Notes: generated from the letters alone by a model not told the origin. 64,000 nucleotides of DNA from Reyranella sp. (GCF_030651995.1 NZ_JAUSBN010000061.1:18622-82621), one strand, 5' to 3'. Positions 28,223-39,503 are shown, counted from the stretch's first letter. Made by a program: numbers and translations.

Positions 28223-29212
28223 TCAGACCGGCTGGATGCCCAGCGCGACGATGCGCGGGATGAGCGTCTTCTTCAGTCGCTCATAGTCGATCATGACTTC
28301 CTCGTGGGGCATCGGCTTCTCCACGAGGGCGAAGCTGTCCATCATCTTCTTGCCGGGCTCGGAGTCGGCTGCGGCGACCCAGAGATCGGACATCCTCTTC
28401 ACGATGTCCTTCGGCGTCGCAGCCGGCGCCGCCAGCGCCAGCCAGCCCGACACGGTGAAGGCATCGTCGTCGAAGCCCTGCTCCCTTGAGGTCGGCACGT
28501 CGGGAAGCGCGCGCGCCCGCACCTTCGACGGTGCCGCAATGCCGCGGACGTCGCCCTTCACGATGAGCGCGTTCATCGCCTGCGGGCTGCCCATGGCGGC
28601 CTGGAGCTGACCCGCGCCCATGTCCTGCCACATCGGCGCCTCGCCCTTGTAGGTCACGACCTCCATGGTGAGGCCGTACTTCTCGTTCAGGGTCTGCGCG
28701 AAGATGTGCGCCGAGGACCCGACCGCCCACGAGCCGAAGTTCACCTTGTTCGTCTTGGCGTATTCGATGAACGACTTGATGTCCTTGACCTCGGCCGGCA
28801 GCGACTTGTGCACGACGACCGGCAGCACGCCAGAGGAAGTGCCGGACACGATCGTGAAGTCCTTGTCGGGATCGAAGCCCAGCGTCTTGAACATCACCCG
28901 GTTCTGTATGAGCGTGCTCGAGACCGAGTGCAGGAACGTGTAGCCGTCGGCCGGCGCGCGGGCCACCTGGGCCGCGCCGATGTTTCCGCTGGCGCCGGGC
29001 TTGTTGTCGATGATGACCTGCTGACCCGTGGCCTGGCTGACGGACTGGCCGAACGCCCGGGCAATGCCGTCGGTAAGGCCGCCGGCGGGAAAGTTCACGA
29101 CGATGGTGATCGGCTTGTTCGGCCAAGCACCAGCTTGGGCGCGGACGATCGTAGGCGCGGCAAGGGCCAGGCCGGCAGTGGCGCGAAGAAGGGTGCGGCG
29201 GGTCGTCGTCAT
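28223..29212 (-). CDS. Tripartite tricarboxylate transporter substrate-binding protein (Bug family)
   Basis: The protein is 329 residues. The start is supported by a GGAGGAC site upstream. The signal peptide (TRRTLLRATAGLALAAPTIVRA) has twin Arg residues and may be Tat-dependent. The mature part opens AWPNKPITIVVNFPAGGLTD, the hallmark of Bug proteins, and contains DNKPGASGNIGAAQVARAPADGYTF. Bug proteins bind carboxylates or amides in the periplasm for TctAB-type permeases, and no permease genes are nearby. It is probably an orphan receptor. Confidence 0.92.
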   Translation of the reverse strand: MTTTRRTLLRATAGLALAAPTIVRAQAGAWPNKPITIVVNFPAGGLTDGIARAFGQSVSQATGQQVIIDNKPGASGNIGAAQVARAPADGYTFLHSVSSTLIQNRVMFKTLGFDPDKDFTIVSGTSSGVLPVVVHKSLPAEVKDIKSFIEYAKTNKVNFGSWAVGSSAHIFAQTLNEKYGLTMEVVTYKGEAPMWQDMGAGQLQAAMGSPQAMNALIVKGDVRGIAAPSKVRARALPDVPTSREQGFDDDAFTVSGWLALAAPAATPKDIVKRMSDLWVAAADSEPGKKMMDSFALVEKPMPHEEVMIDYERLKKTLIPRIVALGIQPV

Positions 29213-29289
29213 TGTCTTCAGTCCTCCCAGACTTTCAATCGGCAGGTCATATAGTGGTGCGATTCCGACGATGCTAGGGCAATGATCGA

Positions 29290-30195
29290 TCAGTCTCGCA
29301 CGTTCACGCCGGCCAGGCGGAGCCGCTTCACCAAGGCCGGCAGGGCGTCACGGGCGCTCCGTTCGCCCATGGCCTGCGCATTCACGAAATAGGTGCGTCG
29401 GGGTCCCGCGGCATATTCCAGGTCCGGATGAATCAGAAAATCGGCGGCGGCAAGCTCCGGATCGATGCGGCTGCGACGCCGTGCATCGCGCTCCAGAAGC
29501 GCCTTCGACGTACCCTGCGGCGCCGCCCCGGCCTTGGCCGAGACGTCGACGGCAATCACGAACCGGGCGCCGGCCTGGCGCGCGGCCCTGACCGCTACGG
29601 GCAGGGATTCGTCGGCATCCTCGAATTCCGTGCCGTTGATCCCGACCGGCGAAATGATCCGGGGCACGGCGCTGGAGGCCCGCACGGCGACGCCGATGTT
29701 GCCGCTCCGGAAGAAGACCGGCGCCTTGTCGTCCCTTCGGGTGGCCGCCACGATGAGCCGTCGCGGCATCTGCTCGATCGATTTGCCGCCCAGGCGCATG
29801 TTCACGTAGTCCTGCAAGCGCTGGCCTCGGATCCAGCCCCTGTCGGCGAACAAGGACAGGTCGAAGAGGGTGAACGGGCCTCCGCTCTGCGCGAACCTGT
29901 CGATTTCCTCGGCGTCGTAGCCGTTCGCCCAAAACGCTCCGATGAGGGCCCCGGCGCTCGATCCCACCACAAGATCGTAGTCGATGCCGGCCTCCTCCAG
30001 CACCTTCATGATGCCGATGTGGGCATAGCCGCGCGGACCACCACTGCCTAGCACGAGCGCAACCCGTGGCGCCGGCGTCATGGGCGCGACCGAGACCTCC
30101 GGAACCGGGCTGTCCGGGGCGGCATAGTTGAAGGCCGAACACCCGGACAGGGAGACCATCAAGGTGGCCACGGCAATGGCGTGCGCCACCATCAT
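29290..30195 (-). CDS. Patatin-like phospholipase lipoprotein
   Basis: The protein is 301 residues. The N-terminus carries a lipobox (VSLSGC, lipidated C19). The patatin domain has the oxyanion GSGGPRGYAHIG (about 50-61) and nucleophile S80 in GSSAG. The second catalytic residue, normally in D-G-G/A, falls in an FEDADESLPV segment (D193 or D195) where the Gly is replaced, so activity could be altered. It is coupled to the TetR gene by a 4-base overlap. The likely role is hydrolysis of envelope lipids at the outer membrane. Confidence 0.85.
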   Translation of the reverse strand: MMVAHAIAVATLMVSLSGCSAFNYAAPDSPVPEVSVAPMTPAPRVALVLGSGGPRGYAHIGIMKVLEEAGIDYDLVVGSSAGALIGAFWANGYDAEEIDRFAQSGGPFTLFDLSLFADRGWIRGQRLQDYVNMRLGGKSIEQMPRRLIVAATRRDDKAPVFFRSGNIGVAVRASSAVPRIISPVGINGTEFEDADESLPVAVRAARQAGARFVIAVDVSAKAGAAPQGTSKALLERDARRRSRIDPELAAADFLIHPDLEYAAGPRRTYFVNAQAMGERSARDALPALVKRLRLAGVNVRD

Positions 30196-30845
30196 CGCTT
30201 CGCCGGTTTCCGCCGGGCCTTCTTTGCCTTGGGTGCAGGCAGAGAAGACGCCTCCAGCGCAGCATCGATTTTGCCCATCAGGTCCGCCTTGAGACGGGGC
30301 AGGACCTCCGGCGCCAGCACGAGGTGCTGCATGACATTGGCCTGCAGGATGCTGGCCATGCCATGCAGCGTCGACCAGACGAACAGCGCGTCCAGATCGG
30401 CCTTCGCATAATGCGCCGGGCCATCACCGTACCTCGCCCGCTGGCTGTTGCGCAGAATGTCGAAGGCATGCACCGCATACTTCACCAGTTCCGGATGCTG
30501 CGCGGGTTCCGGCCAGGGCGTGCCGAACATCAGCCGGTACTCCAGGGGCTTCTGCGCCGCATATGCGAGGTATGCGCTGCCCATGTCTTCATGATCGCCG
30601 TTTTCATCCGAGGATTTTCGGCGGTCGAGGTGCTCGGCAAAGTCCGCGAAACAGCGGCGCATGATTTCGGCCAGCAGGTGATCGCGGCTCTCGAAGTGCC
30701 GATAGGGCGCCTGATGCGAGATGCCCAGTTTGCGTGCGACGTCGCGCATGCTCAGGGCCTCGATGCCTTGCTCGGCGATGACGTCACGCGCGGCCTGGAC
30801 ACAGGCTTCCTTCAGATCGAACGACTTTTTTCTGCCTGTCGCCAT
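30192..30845 (-). CDS. TetR-family transcriptional regulator
   Basis: I chose ATG 30845 (MATGRKKSFDL, 217 residues); a longer start at 30902 would overlap the SDR gene. The TetR HTH is clear: AARDVIAEQGIEALSMRDVARKLGISHQAPYRHFESRDHLL. The C-terminal domain resembles TetR_C_33/WHG-type regulators. It sits between the SDR and patatin genes in one operon. The two palindromes at 31713 and 31744 are its probable operators, giving autoregulation. Confidence 0.88.
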   Translation of the reverse strand: MATGRKKSFDLKEACVQAARDVIAEQGIEALSMRDVARKLGISHQAPYRHFESRDHLLAEIMRRCFADFAEHLDRRKSSDENGDHEDMGSAYLAYAAQKPLEYRLMFGTPWPEPAQHPELVKYAVHAFDILRNSQRARYGDGPAHYAKADLDALFVWSTLHGMASILQANVMQHLVLAPEVLPRLKADLMGKIDAALEASSLPAPKAKKARRKPAKR

Positions 30846-30891
30846 GCCGTCCGAGCCACGAAATCGCCCTAGCTGTGGATCGACGTCCACG

Positions 30892-31695
30892 TCAGGCCGC
30901 ATGATGCTTGGTCATTCCGCGCATAACCATCGCCATGATGCGGATTCGTCCCCACCGCGGCGTCATCGCGAGGCTATACCCCAGCACCTTGGCCAGCAGG
31001 CCGGGCCTTGCCGTTCCACGCCTGCCCAGGGCGTTCAGACTTTCAGCCGCCACGACATCGGGGTTTTCCGCCCGCCCCATGGTGAGCCCGGCGCGGCGGG
31101 CGAATCCCGTGGCGACAGGACCGGGTGCCACGGCCAGAACGTCGATCCCGCGGTCGGCCCACTCGGCCCGAAGACCTTCGGCGAGTGTCTGCACGTAGGA
31201 CTTGGTGGCAGCGTAGTGGGCCGAGCGTGGCACGCCCTGGAACGCCACGATCGAGCTCAGCAGGATCAGGCCACCGCGGCCCCGCGACTTAAAACGTCGG
31301 CCGAACCCCCAGCTCAGCGCAGTCGAAGCGCCACAGTTGACGCGCAGCATGTCGAGTTCCTCGCCGATATCGCCTTCGAGAAAGCACCCGGCCGTGCCGA
31401 AACCGGCAGAGCACACCACCAAGCCGACGTCATGGCGTGCCGTGCGATCCAGCACCTCGGCCACGCCCTCGGCGGTAGACAGATCCGCGGCCAGCACTTC
31501 GCATTGCGTTCCATGGGCCTGCGTCAGGTTGTCCGCCAGGGCCTCGAGGAGATGTGACCGCCGAGCCACCAGCACCAGATGGAATCCCTGCTGTGCGAGG
31601 GCTGCGGCAAAGCTCCTGCCGATGCCTTCCGAAGCGCCCGTCACCAGCGCCCAGGGGCCGTACCGGACCTCGAGCGGTTCGCGTCGGTTGATCAT
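30892..31695 (-). CDS. Short-chain dehydrogenase/reductase
   Basis: ATG 31695 follows an AGGGGGTG site and gives 267 residues; a GTG 9 bp upstream is possible. The classical SDR motifs are present: TGASEGIG cofactor loop, catalytic Ser in LLSSIVAF, and YAATK. A C-terminal extension (VLGYSLAMTPRWGRIRIMAMVMRGM) may associate with the membrane. It is the first gene of the SDR-TetR-patatin operon. The substrate is unknown, possibly a lipid or steroid-like alcohol. Confidence 0.9.
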   Translation of the reverse strand: MINRREPLEVRYGPWALVTGASEGIGRSFAAALAQQGFHLVLVARRSHLLEALADNLTQAHGTQCEVLAADLSTAEGVAEVLDRTARHDVGLVVCSAGFGTAGCFLEGDIGEELDMLRVNCGASTALSWGFGRRFKSRGRGGLILLSSIVAFQGVPRSAHYAATKSYVQTLAEGLRAEWADRGIDVLAVAPGPVATGFARRAGLTMGRAENPDVVAAESLNALGRRGTARPGLLAKVLGYSLAMTPRWGRIRIMAMVMRGMTKHHAA

Positions 31696-31712
31696 GAAAT
31701 TCACCCCCTGGA

Positions 31713-31727
31713 GTTGACGCCGTCAAC
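31713..31727. promoter_or_regulatory. 15-bp palindromic operator, copy 1
   Basis: GTTGACGCCGTCAAC is a perfect 7-1-7 palindrome, 18 bp upstream of the SDR start codon. An identical copy lies 31 bp to the right. The form is typical of TetR-family operators, and the TetR gene is in the adjacent operon. Confidence 0.75.
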
Positions 31728-31743
31728 AATCTAGCCAATGATG

Positions 31744-31758
31744 GTTGACGCCGTCAAC
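31744..31758. promoter_or_regulatory. 15-bp palindromic operator, copy 2
   Basis: This is an identical GTTGACGCCGTCAAC palindrome, 8 bp upstream of the start codon of the divergent membrane-protein gene. The 31-bp centre-to-centre spacing is about three helical turns, so two dimers would sit on one DNA face and control both directions. Confidence 0.75.
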
Positions 31759-31765
31759 AAAAGAG

Positions 31766-32578
31766 ATGTCCGTGGCCCCCTCCAACCTCGTGCTCCTCGA
31801 TGCATCCCGGTACACATCGCGCGATCTCGTCGCGGGGTTCGCGCGCCGCCATCGCGCACTCGTCATCTATGCGGGGCTGATGGCCTGCCTGATGGTGCCC
31901 ACGCTGGTCCTCATGGCCTTCGACGAACGCACGACGCGCGAGGTCGGCGTCTGGGCCAAGCCCCTGAAGTTCATGGCCTCCACCGCGCTGTTCTCGCTGT
32001 CCACGGCATGGTTCATGGACCTCCTGCCCGAGTCCGTGCGGACCTCGCCTGCGAACCGGGCAATGATATGGACGGTGATCCTGACGTCGGCGTTCGAGGT
32101 GGCCTACATCAGCATCCAGGGCGCACTCGGCGCCCCGTCCCACTACAACACCGCCGACGCCTTTCATGCCGCGATGTTCGGCCTGATGGCAGTGGCGGCA
32201 GTCATGCTGACGGGAACGCAGGCATTCCTGGCGTGGCAGATCTTCGTCCACGGCGTGCAACGCCCGCGACCGGTGGCGACCCAGGCCGTCATCGTCGGGC
32301 TCGTCCTCACCTTTGTGCTGGCGACGGCCAGCGGATTCATGCTGGGCGCCAGCCAGCCCCCTGTCGGCGTCGGCGTGCCGGTCGTCGGCTGGCACCTGAC
32401 GGGCGGAGATACAAGGCCCGCGCATTTCCTCGGCGTGCATGCCCAGCAGTTCATCCCCCTGGCGGGCTTCCTGCTCCAGCGATTCGCGGGACACGCGGCC
32501 GGCCTCTGGCTCGCCGCTTTCGTCGCAGCCTATTCGGCGGGCTGGCTCCTGCTGTCGGTGGCGGGCCTGCAAGCGTAG
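31766..32578 (+). CDS. Multi-pass membrane protein of unknown function
   Basis: The protein is 270 residues from ATG 31766. About seven hydrophobic helices are visible (for example IYAGLMACLMVPTLVLMAF, AVMLTGTQAFLAWQIF, AVIVGLVLTFVLATASGFML, WLAAFVAAYSAGWLLL), with conserved-looking polar loops FDERTTREVG and GWHLTGGDTRPAHFLGVHAQQF. I do not recognise a family. Its shared operator region with the SDR-TetR-patatin operon suggests joint control and perhaps a joint envelope or lipid function. Confidence 0.8.
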   Translation: MSVAPSNLVLLDASRYTSRDLVAGFARRHRALVIYAGLMACLMVPTLVLMAFDERTTREVGVWAKPLKFMASTALFSLSTAWFMDLLPESVRTSPANRAMIWTVILTSAFEVAYISIQGALGAPSHYNTADAFHAAMFGLMAVAAVMLTGTQAFLAWQIFVHGVQRPRPVATQAVIVGLVLTFVLATASGFMLGASQPPVGVGVPVVGWHLTGGDTRPAHFLGVHAQQFIPLAGFLLQRFAGHAAGLWLAAFVAAYSAGWLLLSVAGLQA

Positions 32579-32715
32579 CCTCCAGCTCGCGACACTCATG
32601 TCCTGGAAAGATGCGAGCGACGCTTCGCAAAGCGAAACCCCGGAGCGCCTTGCGATGGCGACATCCGTGCTAAGAGGGGCTCAACAGCAACAGCCTCGAC
32701 AGGGAAGACCCGCCA

Positions 32716-34809
<2,094 letters not shown>

Positions 34810-34822
34810 GTTTAAGCACGCT

Positions 34823-34892
34823 GTCATCCCGAGCGCAGCGAGGGACCTTTCCGGAACAGTAAAGGTCCCTCGGCCTTCGGCCTCGGGAGGAC
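34823..34892. repeat. Intergenic inverted-repeat element, copy D
   Basis: The left arm is 34823-34850 (GTCATCCCGAGCGCAGCG onward, ending GGACCTTT) and the right arm is 34861-34892 (AAAGGTCCCTCGG onward). The short 10-bp spacer makes a compact hairpin between the two beta-oxidation genes, where it may modulate readthrough from the hydratase/dehydrogenase to the thiolase. Confidence 0.8.
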
Positions 34893-34947
34893 AATTATCG
34901 GAAGTCAACGCCGTGCCATCTGGGCGGCGATCGAGGAGGAAAGAAAA

Positions 34948-36138
34948 ATGGCTGATGCAGTAATCGTCTCCACCGCCCGCACGCCGATCGGCAAGGCATT
35001 CCGCGGCATCTTCAACGACACGCACGGCGCCGACATGGGCGCGCACGTGATCAAGCACGCCGCCGAGCGCGCCAAGGTCGACCTGGCCGAAGTCGAGGAC
35101 GTGATTCTGGGCTGCGCCGCGCCGGAAGGCACCACGGGCTCCAACGTGGCGCGCGTCTCGGCCATGCGAGCCGGCGCGCCGGTCAGCGTCTCGGGCGTGA
35201 CCGTCAACCGCTTCTGCTCCTCGGGCCTGCAGACCATCTCGATGGCCGCCCAGCGCGTGCTGGTCGACAAGGTGCCGGTGATGATCGCCGGCGGCCTCGA
35301 GTCGGTGTCGCTGGTCCAGGGCCCGCCGGGCGGCAACAAGAACCGTCTGGTGAACCCGTGGGTGCAGGAGCACGTGCCGGGCATCTACCACGCCATGATC
35401 ACGACGGCCGACACGGTCGCCGCGCGCTACGGCATCAGCCGCGAGGCCCAGGACGAGTACTCGCTGCAGAGCCAGCTGCGCACTGCGGCAGGCCAGCAGG
35501 CCGGCAAGTTCGACGACGAGATCGTGCCGATGGAGACCACGATGCTGGTCACCGACAAGAACACCAACGAGACCACCCGCAAGACGGTGAAGCTCACCAA
35601 GGACGAGGGCAACCGTCCCGACACGACGCTCGAGGGCCTGGCCAAGCTGCAGCCGGTCGCCGGTCCCGACAAGTGGATCACCGCCGGCAATGCCAGCCAG
35701 CTCTCGGACGGCGCTTCGGCCGCGGTCATCATGAGCGATGCCGAAGCCGCCAAGCGCGGCCTGACGCCGCTCGGCATCTACAAGGGCCTGGTCGTCGCCG
35801 GCTGCGAGCCGGACGAAATGGGCATCGGCCCGGTCTACGCGATCCCGAAGCTGCTGAAGCGGTTCGGCCTCAAGATGGACGACATCGACCTGTGGGAGCT
35901 GAACGAGGCCTTCGCGGTGCAGGTCCTGTACTGCCGCGACAAGCTCGGCATCCCCAACGAGAAGCTGAACGTCAACGGCGGCTCGATCTCGATCGGCCAT
36001 CCGTTCGGCATGACCGGCGCGCGCTGCACCGGCCACGCCCTGATCGAGGGCCGTCGCCGCAAGGCCAAGAACGTCGTCGTGACCATGTGCATCGGCGGCG
36101 GCATGGGCGCCGCCGGCCTGTTCGAGGTGGTGCAGTAA
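34948..36138 (+). CDS. Acetyl-CoA C-acyltransferase (thiolase, FadA-like)
   Basis: The protein is 396 residues; a GAGGAGGAAAG site lies before ATG 34948. The thiolase signatures are complete: nucleophilic Cys in [12 protein letters not shown] (about residue 90), [16 protein letters not shown] with the His, and [13 protein letters not shown] with the second Cys. It catalyses the last step of beta-oxidation and pairs with the upstream multifunctional protein. A terminator follows. Confidence 0.94.
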   Translation: MADAVIVSTARTPIGKAFRGIFNDTHGADMGAHVIKHAAERAKVDLAEVEDVILGCAAPEGTTGSNVARVSAMRAGAPVSVSGVTVNRFCSSGLQTISMAAQRVLVDKVPVMIAGGLESVSLVQGPPGGNKNRLVNPWVQEHVPGIYHAMITTADTVAARYGISREAQDEYSLQSQLRTAAGQQAGKFDDEIVPMETTMLVTDKNTNETTRKTVKLTKDEGNRPDTTLEGLAKLQPVAGPDKWITAGNASQLSDGASAAVIMSDAEAAKRGLTPLGIYKGLVVAGCEPDEMGIGPVYAIPKLLKRFGLKMDDIDLWELNEAFAVQVLYCRDKLGIPNEKLNVNGGSISIGHPFGMTGARCTGHALIEGRRRKAKNVVVTMCIGGGMGAAGLFEVVQ

Positions 36139-36158
36139 GTCACTGCTAACGACTAAGG

Positions 36159-36195
36159 AAAGCCTCCTCTGCTCCGGCGGAGGAGGCTTTTTCTT
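36159..36195 (+). terminator. Rho-independent terminator after the thiolase gene
   Basis: AAAGCCTCCTC and GAGGAGGCTTT form an 11-bp stem around a short loop, directly followed by a T-rich run (TTTTTCTTT, counting the stem end). It lies about 20 bp past the thiolase stop and also separates it from the convergent ZIP gene. Confidence 0.85.
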
Positions 36196-36201
36196 TGCTC
36201 C

Positions 36202-36996
36202 TCATCCCAGCATGACGTCGAGGAACATCATCACCACCAGGCCGATCATCAGGCCGACCGTGCCATGGGTCTCGAAGCCGCGGCGGTGGGTTTCGGGGAT
36301 GATCTCGTCGCTGATCACGAAGATCATGGCGCCGCCGGCATAGGCCAGGCCCCAGGGCAGCAGCGATTGCGCCACGGTGACGGCGCCGGCCCCCAGCAGG
36401 CCGCCAATCGGTTCGACCAGCCCGGTCAGCAGCGCCACCAGGAACACCTGCCCCTTGCTGTAGTCGAGGCTCAGCAGCGCGACAGCGACGGCCAGCCCCT
36501 CCGGCATGTTCTGCAAGCCTATCCCGATCGCCAGGGCCACCGCCTTGCCGAGATCGTCGCCGCCGAAGCCCACGCCGACCGCCAGCCCCTCGGGGAAGTT
36601 GTGCAGGGTGATGGCGATGACGAACAGCCAGATGCGCCGGAAGCGCGGCGCGTCGGGTCCCTGCCGGCCCATGATGAAATGCTCGTGCGGCAGGTAGCGA
36701 TGGACCAGCCACAGGCTGGCGGCCCCGAGCAGGATGCCGGCGATCACCAGGGTGACGGCCCCCAGCTTGGTCGCCCCCTGCTCCTGCGCCACGTCGATGC
36801 CGGGAATGATGAGCGAGAAGAACGAGGCCGCCAGCATCACGCCGGCGGCGAAGCCCAGCATGACGTCCTGCGTCTGCTCGGAGGGCTTTCGGATGAACAG
36901 GATCGGCAGCGCGCCGATCGCGGTCGCCAGGCCCGCGCACAGGCTGGCGAGGGCACCGGCCAGGATCGGCGACGACGAGGCGAAAGCGGCAAGCAT
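36202..36996 (-). CDS. ZIP-family metal transporter (GufA-like)
   Basis: The protein is 264 residues from ATG 36996, with a GAGGGAG site upstream. Eight helices are expected. The metal-binding helices 4 and 5 carry HNFPEG and QNMPEG, the defining ZIP motifs, and a late helix has DEIIPETH. ZIP proteins import zinc or iron into the cytoplasm. The gene stands alone on the minus strand between the thiolase and the hydroxyacid oxidase. Confidence 0.9.
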   Translation of the reverse strand: MLAAFASSSPILAGALASLCAGLATAIGALPILFIRKPSEQTQDVMLGFAAGVMLAASFFSLIIPGIDVAQEQGATKLGAVTLVIAGILLGAASLWLVHRYLPHEHFIMGRQGPDAPRFRRIWLFVIAITLHNFPEGLAVGVGFGGDDLGKAVALAIGIGLQNMPEGLAVAVALLSLDYSKGQVFLVALLTGLVEPIGGLLGAGAVTVAQSLLPWGLAYAGGAMIFVISDEIIPETHRRGFETHGTVGLMIGLVVMMFLDVMLG

Positions 36997-37079
36997 CTGG
37001 ACTCCCTCATCAGAACGAAACCCGGTCTGGCGAGAAAGCGCGACCTCGCGCCGAAGCGCAACTTGGCCCTGAGTATAGA

Positions 37080-38249
37080 TCAGCGCCGGTTGCGGCGCAG
37101 ATCCTCCTCGTCCTGCCACATCATGAACTGCGGGCCGAGATCGGCGATCCGGGTGGCGCCGATCTGGGCCATGCTGATGTCGACCTCGCGCCGGAAGATC
37201 TCCAGCGCCTTGGCCGCGCCCGCCACGCCCCCGGCCGTGACGCCGTAGAGCGTCGGCCGGCCGACGAACACGAACTTGGCGCCCATGCACAGCGCGATGA
37301 TGGCGTCGAGGCCGCGGCGCACGCCGCCGTCGAACATCACCGTCATCTTGTCGCCAACCGCGTCGCGGATCGCCGGCAGCACCTCGAGCGGCGACGGCGC
37401 CAGGTCGAGCTGACGGGCGCCGTGGTTGGAGACCATGACGCCGTCCACGCCCATCGAGTGGGCGCGGATCGCGTCGTCGGGATGCATGATCCCCTTGAGC
37501 ACGAAATTGCCCTTCCACAGTTCACGGAAGCGCTCGACATGCTTCCACGTCATGGGCGCGCGGTTCTGGTAGGCGACCATGTCGGCCACCTTGTCGGCCG
37601 TCGCATCGGGACCGGCATATTTGGCCCAGTTGTCGAAATAGGGCGTGCCATGGCGGAACCACTGCATCATCCAGGCCGGGTGCAGCAGCGCCTCGAACTT
37701 GGTCTTCCAGGTGAGCTTGAGCGGGCGCGACCAGCCGTTGCGCGTGTTGCGCTCGCGGTTGGAGCCCTCGGGCACGTCGACGGTGAAGACCAGGGTCCGC
37801 AGGCCGGCATCGGCCGAGCGCTTGATCATGTCCTCCGACACGGCCTGGTCCTTGGCGGAATAGAGCTGGTACCAGCCATGGTCGGGCGCCAGCCTGCCGA
37901 GATCCTCGATCGAGCCGGTGCTGGAACCCGACATGATGAACGGCACGTTGGCGTCGCGCGCCGCTTCGGCCAGCATGAGGTCGGCGCCGTGGCGGAACAG
38001 GCCGGCGAGGCCGGTCGGGGCGATGCCGATGGGGCTGGAATAGGTCCGGCCGAACAGGGTGGTGGCCTGGTCGCGCACCGAGACGTCGACGAGGTAGCGC
38101 GGCACGATGCGCGCCTTGCGGAACGCCTGCTCGTTGGTGACGAGGCCGACTTCGTCGTCGGTGCCGCCCTCGATGAAGTCGTAGGCGATCTTGGGCAGCC
38201 GCTTCTTGGCGAGCTTGCGCAGATCATCGATGTTCACCACGCCGTCCAT
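37080..38249 (-). CDS. FMN-dependent alpha-hydroxy-acid oxidase/dehydrogenase
   Basis: I chose ATG 38249, which has a GAGGAG site; it gives 389 residues. The family TIM barrel is clear: YDFIEGGTDDE near the start, SPIGIAPTGLAGLFRHGADL, YQLYSAKD, catalytic SNHGARQLD with His and Arg, and FDGGVRRGLDAI for FMN phosphate. It resembles lactate/mandelate dehydrogenases. It oxidises a 2-hydroxy acid to a 2-oxo acid. The electron acceptor cannot be told from sequence. Confidence 0.9.
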   Translation of the reverse strand: MDGVVNIDDLRKLAKKRLPKIAYDFIEGGTDDEVGLVTNEQAFRKARIVPRYLVDVSVRDQATTLFGRTYSSPIGIAPTGLAGLFRHGADLMLAEAARDANVPFIMSGSSTGSIEDLGRLAPDHGWYQLYSAKDQAVSEDMIKRSADAGLRTLVFTVDVPEGSNRERNTRNGWSRPLKLTWKTKFEALLHPAWMMQWFRHGTPYFDNWAKYAGPDATADKVADMVAYQNRAPMTWKHVERFRELWKGNFVLKGIMHPDDAIRAHSMGVDGVMVSNHGARQLDLAPSPLEVLPAIRDAVGDKMTVMFDGGVRRGLDAIIALCMGAKFVFVGRPTLYGVTAGGVAGAAKALEIFRREVDISMAQIGATRIADLGPQFMMWQDEEDLRRNRR

Positions 38250-38416
38250 CGTCTCACTCCTCGATCCGTCGGCAGCCGCCATTTATTTGCAACAGTTTGA
38301 CCGGCTTTGACGAATCCGGCCAGAGCCGCGTTCCGCCCCGCGTCCGGCGACCGCCGGCGCCGGCGCCGCTGGCATGCCGCTTGCAGCCCTTCGGGGGAAA
38401 CCGGACGAGGCCCAGG

Positions 38417-39421
38417 ATGACAAGCTCTGCCTTTCCCATCATCGATCTTGGACCCTGGTTCGACGGTGGCCCGTCCGGCCGCCGTGCGGTGGCCGATCAG
38501 GTTCGCATCGCCTGCGAGTCCGCCGGCTTCTTCGCCATCGTCGGACACCGGGTGCCCGATGGGACGATCGAGGCGATGCGCTCTGTTTCACGGGATTTCT
38601 TCGACCTGCCGACACTCCGGAAGATGGAGGTGGCACGCCCCCGGCCCGAGCAGAACCGCGCCTATCATGCCGAAGGCACGGAGACCCTGGCGCGGCTGGC
38701 CGGCAACGAGACCCCGCCCGACTACAAGGAGGTGTTCGCCATCGGACCGCTCGACGTGCCCGCGGACGATCCCTGGTATCACGGCGCGCCCGGTGCCTAC
38801 CCGAATTACGCCCCCAACCTCTGGCCCTCCGACCTTCCCGGCTTCGAGCCTGCCTGGCGGGCCTACTGGACGGCGATGGAAAGCCTGCAGGACACGATCA
38901 GCCGCATCTTCGCCCTGTCGCTCGACCTGCCGGAGGACTGGTTCGCGGCGGCCCTCGCGCGCCATTGCAGCATGCTGCGGGCGCTCAACTATCCCGCCCA
39001 GCGCCAGCTTCCCCGGCCGGGACAGCTCCGCGCCGGCGAGCATACCGATCTCGGCATGATGACGATCCTCAAGAACGAGGCGGCCGACGGCGGGCTCGAA
39101 GTACGCGACCTCGACGGCAACTGGCACGAGGCGCCGCCGGTCGAGGATGGATTCATCGTCAATATCGGGGATCTGCTGATGCGCTGGTCGAACGACCGCT
39201 TCCGGTCGACCCTGCATCGCGTGGCCAATCCCCGCTCGGGAGGCGGTGCCCGGCGCCTGTCCATCGCCTACTTCGTGGCGCCGGCCTACGATGCGCTGAT
39301 CGAATGCCTGCCGAGCTGCGCCACGGCAGACCGTCCGGCGAAGTATCCCGCAGTGACCGTCGCCGCCTATCGCAACGCCCGATTTGCCCGCACAGCGGCA
39401 CCCATCGTCACCGCCGCCTGA
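38417..39421 (+). CDS. Isopenicillin-N-synthase-like 2OG-Fe(II) oxygenase
   Basis: The protein is 334 residues from ATG 38417. The iron ligands are H209-x-D211 (GEHTDLGMMT) and H267 (TLHRVANP); the RRLSIAYF segment provides the 2-oxoglutarate Arg. It is more divergent than the other three family members in the window and lacks their PMRG-TLRTS loop. It precedes the phytanoyl-CoA-type dioxygenase gene by about 80 bp on the same strand. The substrate is unknown. Confidence 0.88.
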   Translation: MTSSAFPIIDLGPWFDGGPSGRRAVADQVRIACESAGFFAIVGHRVPDGTIEAMRSVSRDFFDLPTLRKMEVARPRPEQNRAYHAEGTETLARLAGNETPPDYKEVFAIGPLDVPADDPWYHGAPGAYPNYAPNLWPSDLPGFEPAWRAYWTAMESLQDTISRIFALSLDLPEDWFAAALARHCSMLRALNYPAQRQLPRPGQLRAGEHTDLGMMTILKNEAADGGLEVRDLDGNWHEAPPVEDGFIVNIGDLLMRWSNDRFRSTLHRVANPRSGGGARRLSIAYFVAPAYDALIECLPSCATADRPAKYPAVTVAAYRNARFARTAAPIVTAA

Positions 39422-39503
39422 GACGACCAGAATCCCCTACTCCCTGTCGGACCCTTGCGTTAGCGTCGGCCAAACGCCAAAGAGCAACAAGGGAGGCCGC
39501 GTC

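Noticed and set aside
30846..30902. Longer start for the TetR regulator
   Set aside because: The extra 19 residues are not part of a TetR fold and would overlap the SDR gene; ATG 30845 directly precedes the HTH region.
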